Positions 56,153 to 64,000 of a DNA stretch of 64,000 nt are shown one piece after another (positions within the stretch are counted from its first letter, which is position 1; each line of letters starts with the position of its first letter). Position numbers and translations under genes: made by a program. The stretch spans positions 164,501 to 228,500 of the forward strand of contig BLAL01000040.1 of the NCBI GenBank assembly GCA_015698045.1, in the 5' to 3' direction. The notes under the pieces are model-generated. The model was given only the letters and a program-made list of their open reading frames with translations, was not told where the DNA came from and did no database searches. This DNA is from Rhizophagus clarus. Lineage: Eukaryota; Glomeromycota; Glomeromycetes; Glomerales; Glomeraceae.

Positions 56153-56356
56153 TTTAGTATATAATGAATATGTTTAATTTCGAATATTTATTATATGATT
56201 TACTTTATTATACCCTTATTTTTAATTATAATTTTAGGATTTTTCAAAAAAAAATATAACTTATTTTGTATTATTATAAATGTGTACTAAATTGGGGACG
56301 TCTTCTTGTAATTTATCAGCTGGCTCCTATGTAGATTCGTCTTCTGGATAGTGCTA

Positions 56357-57392
56357 TTAAAGCTGACCCTTTCTAGTACGGTGGTTGAGAATTTTCTCAG
56401 ATACATATCTTTTTGGCTGTCCCTTTATAACTGAATCAGGTAGAGGTTTTTCGTTAATAGAAATGACTTGCAATTCTTTTCTAGTATATGCACATCTAGA
56501 TACTCCTAACCTGCCATGTGGTCCATCAAGTAAATATGTAGACGGTTGTTCAGTAGAAAGGATAAGCTTTTTAATTATATGAACTTTTGGATTCCATTTA
56601 ATGTCTCCTATTCTGAACTTACCATGTATTTTTTTTCCAAGTACTGATATAGGTTCAAGAAGTTTAGTTCAAACTTGTATCCTCTCTAATAGTAATTCTG
56701 TATTTTTATTAATTTTAGGTGGACCTTCTGGGATTTTAGGTGGATCTCTTTGCTACTGTTCATCTACTAATCTTACTATATCATAGAAGTCTTCAGACCA
56801 TTCTACTGATGTCTCGCCAGTTTTTAGTTCCTGTGCTGTCATTCTTTTGAGAAGTGGTTCTTCTATAGCCTGAATTGCCCTTTCTGTATATGACTGCTGT
56901 TTATGATGTTCAGGTTTGCCAAATCTCATCATAACTCCTATACTATTAAGGAAAAAATCACGTATTTGTGAGTTAGTAAATTCTGAACCAGAATCAGTTT
57001 CTAGTCTATGAGTAGGAGATTGGATACGACCACGTCCATATATTTTAATAAATGCTTTTATTACACTATTAGTAAACTTATTTTTAATAGGCTCAGCATC
57101 TACTCATCTTTTAGATATTTATACTACTACGAGAAAATAATGGTATTCTTTGAGATCTATAGGCATTTCTGCTAAATCAGACTGCTGAGTAGCATTTTCT
57201 TTCCAGATGATTACTTTTGGATGTTCAGATCTTTTTTTCTTTAGGAGGTCTTTGATAGATGTTATAATGCTCTTGATCTTTAAGAAGTCGTGCTGGTATT
57301 CCTGATAGATTATAAAATTTGTAATACCTCTCTAAAGGGGTCATATTGTTTAAAATTAAAGATTTACTTCTAGAATTCAAATCTGTGGTCAT
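56357..57392 (-). pseudogene. int: Retroviral-type integrase of outer element
   Basis: ATG at 57392 (MTTDLNSRSKSL...LERYYKFYN). A shift in an A-run near 57230 follows, then TQQSDLAEMP (first catalytic Asp) and LKEYHYFLVVV. Next come RLETDSGSEFTNSQIRDFF (second Asp) and QQSYTERAIQAI (Glu, about 36 residues on). A C-terminal basic region with LLDGPHGRLGVSRCAYTRKELQVI ends at 56357. Stops TAA, TGA and TAG are scattered. It belongs to the same superfamily as the inner integrase but is clearly diverged. It starts back-to-back with the zinc protein at 57391 (start codons overlap by two bases). Confidence 0.75.
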
Positions 57393-57705
57393 GATAGAGA
57401 TATATTGTATAAAGTGTAAAAAGAAGACAGAAACATCTTCAGAAATTCAGGATATGACTGATAAAGGTTGATATCGAATTCATAGTGATTGTATTATTTG
57501 TGGGATGCATAAGAATACCCTTACTGGTGAAAATTGGGAGGTTAAAATACATAGTAAAAGAGAAATTCTGGATGCTAAGAAAAAAAGAAAGAAGATGGCT
57601 ACAAATAAAAAAGCTAAGAATCTTGGTTTTAAGATTTTGGATGCTGATGAAAATGTTCAGACTTATATTAAGAGGTATTTAAGAGATACAATGAAAGAGG
57701 GTTAA
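57391..57705 (+). pseudogene. Small zinc-binding protein (CxxCKKKT...CxxC), one TGA
   Basis: ATG at 57391: IYCIKCKKKTETSS..., TGA (about 57469, Arg or Trp position), YRIHSDCIICGMHKN, then a lysine-rich tail and LRDTMKEG. The CxxCKKKTE...C.ICG layout is that of small four-Cys ribbons found beside PolB genes in Polinton-like elements and large DNA viruses (DUF5679-like, from memory). The stop codon TAA (57703-57705) coincides with the inner edge of the right TIR. Confidence 0.55.
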
Positions 57706-58199
57706 TTATGATTTTTTTTCAGGTATATTTGTATGCTATTGGAAGGTATAGATGAAATTTTTGCATATCTACTCGGACTTTAAAGTGCATTTAAGCTCAT
57801 TCCTGAAAATGTGACAGATTGGACCAGATGGGACGTGTTAAATACCTGAAAATAAAAAGTTTTTTTGGAAAATATTTCTTCTCAAAACTTTTTTTATATT
57901 TATCTGTCCTATTGTCCTATCTGTCCCATACTCTTCTTTGTTATTTGTTTTCTCTTTCTTTCTTTGTTAGATTAGTAATTTGAGTAATTATATATGGGAC
58001 AGATAGTGGGACAGATAGTGGAATTTTTGGGACAGATGGGTAGGTATGGTATGGATAGGGTTTTATCTATGGTATTATTAGAGACGCGCCGTAAAGATGC
58101 TGGGAGGCTAACTGGATAGGAAATCTGATACGAGTTCTAACAGAGTTGGGATGTATACTGGGGCTTTAGCCCAGGCGACCAGAGGTCAGCGATAACGAC
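57702..58199 (-). repeat. Right TIR of outer element
   Basis: Inverted copy of 25445-25947. Contains GGGACAGATAGTGGGACAGATAG and the same G/C-richer terminal part (GGGGCTTTAGCCCAGGCGACC). Differences from the left copy are mostly transitions. Confidence 0.85.
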
Positions 58200-58204
58200 T
58201 CCTT
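58200..58204. repeat. Target-site duplication TCCTT, right copy of outer element
   Basis: Directly follows the right TIR and matches 25440-25444. Confidence 0.75.
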
Positions 58205-60720
58205 ATATTTACGCTCAGTATACTAGTGGTGGTAAGATTTTTTACTCAAAATATAAGATAATAACTCTTGGACATTATCCGCAAAATGCTAAGTATACAC
58301 AAAAAAATAAATATGGCATCCAATATCAAATTCCTGATAGTTATATCGCAAAGACAGAAATTGCTGACCAGATGTTATGTTACGAAACTAAATATACATT
58401 TGCAGATAAAGTTTTATATACTATTATGTAGAAGGAAGCCAAGCAGAATAGATGGTATCTAATGAACGGTCTGCAAGTGGTACTGTAAGCACGTTTTTAA
58501 AGGTATTTTTGCTTATAGTACATGATTTTACTCATTTTTTTTATTTTTCCTCATTTTTTTTGTTATTTATTAATATTTATAATATAGAAAACTAATCAAA
58601 AAAAATCTCAATATTCTGGGATACATGTTTTTAGATTTGATATTGAAGTATTACATCAAGTGCAGATTGAACAATTTAGAAAACCATCAACTGGCAAAGT
58701 TATTATTGATAAAAGAAAGAGGCCACTCAACGAAGTACAATCAGTATCACAACAAAATAAATGATATGTATCATTTGGAAAAGAAACACATGAACAAATT
58801 AAACAACTTATTATAAAGCACCAAATGATTTTGGAGTCTGGAAATCCAATTTGTATATATAATATGGAACTAGGATATGAAAATCAAATTATTAATATAA
58901 AATATAATTCAATTATAGATAATGCAAGATTAGATACTTATGTACGTGCTTGTGATGAAGCTTTATTAGGTTGTGATGAGTATCGAAGGTTTGCTGCTGT
59001 AGAAGCACGATTAATACGTAAATATCAAGTTGCACAAAGGTGAATTGAGATCACTAAATCAAATACATATTGGAATACTTAATTTTGATAAAGAACTTAA
59101 TCAACAACCTATCCTTGATGATGATGATGAATCTCAAGATAATCCTGATGGAATTGTAGTTGATGAACAAAAAATTGGAAATGGTGTTTATTGATCAATT
59201 CGATCCCTTCTTAAAATACTTATTCCTATTTGGAATAAATTAATTCTTCAACCGGGTGATACAATCAATTTAAAGCTTGGTGGAGATAGCAGAAATGTGG
59301 GCTGTAAACAGAACCACGTAATGATAACTGTTTGCTTGCTGAATGAAAAAGACGAAGTACTAAAACCAGATCATCAATATTGGTAATTTTAAATTTAGAG
59401 TATGTTTTCTATAGAAATTATTAAATAATAAAAAAAATAGTATTTGTCTTTATGTAGGCAAAGAAAATTATGAAACATTAGCTAAAGTTAGACACCTATT
59501 TGAATATCAGCTTTGGGATCTTCAAGAAAATGGAATCTATGATGACAATGGTGTATATTGGCCAATTGAGTTTTTTTTTCTCTGGTGATTGGAAACTCAT
59601 GTATAATATAATGGGATTAAACACTCCAAACGCAAAATACTTTTGTCTATATTGTGATTGTAAAGCTAGTGAACGTTAGAATATGGATTTACAATGGCCA
59701 ATTAACGAAAATACTAAATGTAAGTCTTATTTATAATTTGTTAAATAAGCATTTATTAATTGTACAATTTTCTGATAGGCAAAAAAAAACCTGTATTATT
59801 CCCCGCCATTAAGCAAGAAAATTACATTCCAGATGAGTTACACTTGATGTTACGTATTTCTGATGTACTAATGGAGTGTTTTTTTAATGACTTGTTCAAA
59901 AGGAAAGAATTTGAATAGCAAATTAAAAGTAAAATTGAACAAACTATGAAAACTATTAAAGTTCATTTTGAATTTTTTAAGTCAAAATCACATGGTGGTA
60001 AATGGGACTGGACTTCATTAATGGGTCCCGATAAGAAAAAGGTATTACAATATTTTCCTGTCTCTGATTTTATCTTAGAGAGACGCGGTAAAGACATTGA
60101 AAAACTTTGGCATGATTTCTATGAATTATATCTTGTCTTAAGAAAGCCAATCTTAACAAATTCTGAAATTGATGACTTTAAGTTAAGGTAAAACAATGGA
60201 TTTATTTATTTTGTCGCCCAAATCAAGGACAAATAAATTCATCATCGCAAATACCGGGTTTATACAGGAAAGAGGATATTACGCCGTACATGCATGTTTT
60301 TTCTAAACATATTCCAGAATTTTTACAAAATCTAAAAGAAAAAAACTTGTCATTATGGCTCTTTTCTACTTCAAGCATTGAGAAAAAAAATCATAATCAG
60401 GTAATTTATAATTATATATTTATCAAATATGACCTTTTTTTTTGTAAACAATTTTTTTTTTTTAATTTAGGTCCGATTATTTTTTGGTGGAACTACCATG
60501 GGTGGTGGAATTAAAGGGAAATCTGTAGTACACGATATAATGGAATTTGAAAACCGTCAATTGTATTATTTGATTAATAATACTCCTCAAGAAATTCAGA
60601 TGCGAAATATTAATGCAGAAGACAAAGAAAATAAAGATCCTTAGGTCCTTACTGTAATTGATTTATATTCTGAAGTGGTGGTCAGGGTAAAATATGGCGA
60701 TATCTTTTCTTAACGGTTTC
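58200..60720 (+). pseudogene. Interrupted multi-exon gene, RNase H-fold (DDE-like) transposase relic
   Basis: Exon-like segments: PYIYAQYTSGGKIFY...KTEIADQMLCYETKYTFADKVLYTIM (58203-58430); an intron ending at about 58590; GIHVFRFDIEVLHQ... to ARLDTYVRACDEALLGCDEYRRFAAVEARLIRKYQ (to 59040); IRSLLKILIPIWNKLILQPGDTINLKLGGDSRNVG (59195-59310); SGDWKLMYNIMGLNTPNAKYFCLYCDC (59575-59670). An intron 59720-59778 joins in frame to PDELHLMLRISDVL. After another intron comes TPYMHVFSKHIPEFL...SIEKKNHNQ, then VRLFFGGTTMGGG and ENRQLYYL. The order D (GDWK), CxxC, D (PDELH), E (SIEKKNH) fits a DDE-type core with a zinc insert. Many stops. The left part lies at 25444 and upstream. Confidence 0.55.
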
Positions 60721-60872
60721 TTTTAAAGATGACGGGTTGCTTTGGGGTATGGGAGTTTTTGGATATATTAATATCTCATTTTTTGATGTTGGTATTTGAT
60801 TCTCGTTACTTTAATAAAATGATAATATATTAGTAAAAATGATTTTTATATTAATAAAATCAAATGATATAA

Positions 60873-61431
60873 TTACTTTTCTTGAAATTCTCCAGAATCT
60901 GCAACAAAATAGCATGACATTCTTCCTAACATGAACTCTCTGTTATTCTCTGACAAAATTGTTTGACTCCACGTAAATTTAACTTGATATTTATTTTCAT
61001 AGTCTTCAAGTAAAACATAACCCTTAGTATTAGTAATAGGATTCTTCCGAAAATCCCAATGATCATACTGAAATATTTGTTTGAGTCTAGTTGCTCCTGA
61101 AAATCCATCAAAATAACATTGATATTTATGTCTAGAAGGACTATATTTGAATGTCTCTTCGTCTTTAAAAAGATATACAAACACATGTTCTGGAAAGGTT
61201 TCGATTGTTAAATGTTTTTTTCCAACAGCATGTCTGGAAAAACCAAGTTTTTTTTTTGACAAGAACTATGAAAGAATCGATATAATAAGACATTTGCTCT
61301 GGAGAGGGTTGAACAAGTGAGTAAAAATGGGGTACTATTTTATTATGTTTATGTTTATTTCTTTCATGAGTAAGTAGTTTTTGGTAAGTTGTAAAATTTT
61401 TGAAGCAAAGTTTGCAACAAAAACTTGCCAT
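60873..61431 (-). pseudogene. C2H2 zinc-finger protein, frameshifted
   Basis: ATG at 61431: CCKLCFKNFTTYQKLLTHERNKH is a classic C2H2 finger (residues 5-27). The frame then continues PHFYSLVQPSPEQMSYYIDSFIVLVKKK. An A-run on the minus strand (T-run at about 61248-61256) shifts it into LGFSRHAVGKKHLTIETFPEHVFVYLF..., which ends TILSENNREFMLGRMSCYFVADSGEFQEK at 60873. A one-base indel restores one 180-residue protein. A similar finger-plus-body architecture is common in Glomeromycotina (recollection). Function unknown; the indel could also be a sequencing artefact in the homopolymer. Confidence 0.6.
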
Positions 61432-62305
61432 GTTTCAGTTAAAAATATAATCGCGAGATTGTATAGAATAATTAAAACTGATATGCGCTATGGTTTCACA
61501 ATCATCACATGTGACAAAATTGAAGATGAGCGAAATTAGCCCATATGTGATACATTAAATTTAGACCAATAGGAATAGATTATAAGTATAATATAATATG
61601 ACAACATGTATCGTAACCTATGTAACGTAACTCTCACAATCCTAATTTGGACTCATTTGCTGAATATTTGAAAAGGTAATTAATTATGAAAAGGTTTTTT
61701 TTTTTATATTTTGATATAAGAACGTTACATTCTTTATAGGAGCGGACCTTCCATTTTGGAGGTAACTTCAGGGGGCTGGCTATGCACTATAGAATTAGAC
61801 CGGGTAAGAGTGTTGTGAAACATTTTATTTTTATACAAAGAATATTTTTAACATTTTTAGTTACTTATTTTTGTATATTTAAAATTAAAATTACTGCTTT
61901 TGTTTATATCATATGATCAGGATATGATATGGCAAAACAAAATGTCCTCGATTGACATCTGTAAAAGATCACACGATATTTGTTTGAGATTATCGGATTA
62001 TCGATAATCAATTCAGGAATGCATAAATAAAAAAACTTTAATTTTGAATTACCCCTTAAAGAATATGCTGTACTTGGAATAAATTTTTTAAAGTTGGAAT
62101 GTAACTCAAGGATATATACAGCTTTATTTATTCATAAGATGACTAAATTAGAATTATAGAATTTTCGTGAATTCTGAAAATTGACCTGTCATTTAAAAAA
62201 AATATGGTGGCTTATTTGAATCCTAAAATAGAGAGAGAAGTTGGGAGCAATAAATAATTACATAAAAGCTAATAAAGAAACCTACAGACAACCATTTGTA
62301 ACAAA
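61432..62305. other. Intergenic region
   Basis: Less A+T-rich segments at 61500-61640 and 61730-61810 (GGAGCGGACCTTCCATTTTGG...) might be exon or promoter remnants, but no frame is convincing. Confidence 0.4.
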
Positions 62306-63631
62306 CTAATCGGATCGATTAGAGAATAAGAAACTTAATCTAAAGATAAATAAAGATAATGTGATTGAATTGATTGCTATTAGAATTGCTTTCCATGTAG
62401 GTGTATACGGTAAGTAAATACGTTTCGGTAAAATGCTTGTTGCCGTGACATCCAAATATACGAAATAAACGTAAATTGGGAAAACTGTTGAATAACTGAG
62501 CTCAAAAATAAGCAAACTATTAAAAAAAAAAGAGAGAGAGAGAATTAAAATAAAGTCCATTAATATAAAAATAATATTTAAAGAAAAAAATTTTTCTACA
62601 TACGGAAAATTCTTAGAGAAGAACAATATGTTCAAAATGTTTCCAGCAAGATGGAGATATGATGCAAGGAGTAAAATAGTAAGATGCTTAGGATATTCAA
62701 TTGTAGTTGGCAAGGTTGGCAAATAAGTATTGTGAGTGGTAACATTATTATCATCTTCATCAGCATTCAATGGGGGAAGAGTATCTCTTTCAGCTTCGCG
62801 AATGTGTTCTTTTGTAGAAATATAAATGCGTGTGAATTCAATAACTAAAGCAATGTCCATAATCAAACCTAAAAAGAAAATTATTATTAATATTACGGCA
62901 TGAATTGTTTATTTGTACACATATGGAATTAACGTGCCAACCTTGGAACTTAAAAAAGGCCGCATCTTTAGGGAATTCAAGTAAGATTACAGCAGCACTA
63001 GAAGACAAGATGTAAAATGTTAACCAAGCAAACAAAGATCCACCCTTGATTCTACCACCATTTCCAATTAAGGTTAAAATTGCAAATTCAGTTGAATTGT
63101 GAAATATTCCAACTACGCTAAACAATTTTCCTACATCAACGAGTATAGCAAAAAGTACGGTTGCAAGCGTGGCCCAGACATAAACAATAAGTAAACGATC
63201 GAAACCAATCGTTGGTACGCCAACAATATTTTCATCGCTATCATCGGAAATGGTGTAGAAGCGAGTGATAAGTTTTTGACTCGTCGGAGGATTATTAACT
63301 ATTTTTAAGCCTATAGCGCCGGTTACTGCAAGAAATACAACGGTTAATGTATTTACTGCATCATTTTGATCCGAATTGTATCCTAACGAAAAAAAAAAAA
63401 TATTTAAATTAACTTTCGTTATTCACGTTTTTTTTGTTGATAATATTGATAATATTGATAATAATAATAATAATTACCTTCGACCTCTCCATGCCATGTT
63501 GGATATCCAGTATGACGATCTGGTTGCTGTTTCATATCTGGAAGCTTTACAAAACTGAAACTTAAGAATACCGCTGCCAACACGGCAAATGATAATAAAA
63601 GTGCAAATAATTGCATAACCCTAACAACCAT
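62306..63631 (-). CDS. Multi-pass membrane protein with at least three introns (host gene)
   Basis: Exon 1 63631-63478 starts MVVRVMQLFALLLSFAVLAAVFLSFSF, a signal anchor. Intron 63477-63383 (GTAATT...GTTAG) joins in frame to exon 2 63382-62942 (FLAVTGAIGLKIV; FDRLLIVYVWATLATVLFAILVDVGKLF; FAWLTFYILSSSAAVILL). Intron 62941-62869 joins to GLIMDIALVIEFTRIYIS, an acidic loop (LNADEDDNNVTTHN), LTILLLASYLHLAGNILNILFF. A GTATGT...TAG intron (62603-62517, 87 nt, in frame whether or not removed) is followed by LLIFELSYSTVFPIYVYFVYLDV. Five to seven transmembrane helices in total. No family is recognised. The clean splicing and intact frame mark it as a functional host gene. A further intron near the 3' end is possible. 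Confidence 0.75.
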
Positions 63632-64000
63632 TTTTTATGATTTGGTTTGTAAAAAAAAAAGTTAAAAAAGAAAATATAAAATTTTTTGCGTTTTATAACA
63701 AATTCCTAAATAAACAATCATTTTTTCGATTGAACCTTTTTTGAACAATTCAATAAACTTCTAATCAAGTATTTTGTTTAAGATGTTGTTGATTAACTTT
63801 TGTTTTACATAATTGGTAAAAATAAATAAAAAAAATATTTACATAACATTGGAATACAATAATGGTTTAAAAAAATTATGAATTCTAGATTCTACTATTA
63901 TTATTCGCTTAGATGGATTTGATCCCTTCTAGTATGTTTTTATACATAACAGGTACTTTACAAGATAGGGTAGGCTAAATTTTGTATTACTATTATATGT
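63632..64000. other. Upstream region of the membrane-protein gene
   Basis: A+T-rich, presumably containing its promoter. No distinct motif or second gene seen before the window ends. Confidence 0.5.

Larger units (their letters stand above)
25445..58199. mobile_element. Outer Polinton-like element with Gag/protease module (decayed)
   Basis: Bounded by about 500-bp TIRs starting GTCATCAGCGCTGAC (left) and, reversed, GTCGTTATCGCTGAC (right), with a 5-bp duplication. Excluding the nested element (28123-43053) it is about 17.8 kb. Gene order: helicase N-terminus (+), [inner element], helicase (+), PolB (+), small helical protein (+), NPxxGR protein (+), zinc/winged-helix-like protein (+), ATPase (-), coiled coil (+), Gag-like (+), protease (+), acidic protein (-), integrase (-), zinc protein (+). 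Almost every gene carries nonsense codons. The TIR copies differ by many transitions, so it is older than the inner element. PolB, integrase and packaging ATPase are the Polinton hallmark set; the Gag/retropepsin pair is not. Confidence 0.85.

Noticed and set aside
45690..57705. Reassigned genetic code (TAA/TAG as Gln, TGA as Trp) for the outer element
   Set aside because: All three stops occur at different expected residues, ordinary CAA/CAG/TGG codons are frequent in the same frames, and true frameshifts and TIR transitions show general decay. The inner element and the host gene use stops normally.
28123..58199. An LTR retrotransposon inserted into the elements as the source of Gag-Pro-Int
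   Set aside because: No LTR pair, primer-binding site, reverse transcriptase or RNase H lies around the Gag-Pro-Int genes; integrase is on the opposite strand to Gag in both elements, and both have the module.
1..64000. tRNA, rRNA genes and CRISPR arrays
   Set aside because: No cloverleaf-like or rRNA-like segment was recognised by eye, and none of the tandem repeats shows regular spacers of unique sequence.

Overview
The window looks like repeat-rich nuclear DNA of a filamentous fungus. Very high A+T content, short introns with GTATGT/GTAAGT donors, F-box/LRR and FunK1-type kinase sequences and many stacked transposons fit a Glomeromycotina genome such as Rhizophagus; that assignment is inference from recognised families, not a database match. 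Very little is ordinary host sequence: one intron-containing membrane-protein gene near the right end (62.3-63.6 kb, minus), a frameshifted C2H2 gene (60.9-61.4 kb, minus), kinase and transposase relics at the left, and one possible small spliced Myb-like gene at 4.2 kb.

Layout. 0-9.7 kb: a decayed Tc1/IS630-type transposase, a candidate TIR element (1.9-6.4 kb) and a FunK1-like kinase relic. 9.8-14.1 kb: A+T-rich DNA with a minisatellite whose units look like tiny exons. 14.2-22.7 kb: one dead LINE (endonuclease, reverse transcriptase, RNase H) that has received four smaller insertions; for three of them the empty site rebuilds in frame. 22.8-25.4 kb: degenerate repeats, then the left part of an interrupted transposase-like gene that resumes at 58.2 kb.

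The core is a nested pair of large DNA elements. The OUTER element (25445-58199; about 500-bp TIRs, 5-bp duplication TCCTT) is old and full of nonsense codons. It encodes an SF3 primase-helicase, a family B DNA polymerase with an OTU-like N-terminus, a packaging-type ATPase, a coiled-coil protein, a Gag-like protein, a retropepsin-like protease, a retroviral-type integrase and small zinc proteins. Inserted in it is the INNER element (28123-43053; about 1.23-kb near-identical TIRs, 5-bp duplication CCATT), which is young and almost intact. It encodes a Polinton-type protein-primed PolB, a retroviral-type integrase (D98, D172, E205), a coiled-coil/Gag protein with a zinc knuckle, a retropepsin (DSG) and a zinc-finger tail, plus two F-box proteins.

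The most interesting observation is that both elements join Polinton-like replication (PolB and integrase between TIRs) to a Gag-Pro module and show no reverse transcriptase; I found no double-jelly-roll capsid or adenovirus-type protease. In the inner element Gag, Pro and the zinc-finger tail lie in successive -1 frames, joined by T_TTA_AAA and A_AAA_AAC, the type of heptamers used for -1 frameshifting in retroviruses. The two elements also share a small helical gene directly downstream of PolB. I read them as two members of one lineage of PolB-replicated, Gag-encapsidated elements; this is inference from sequence only.
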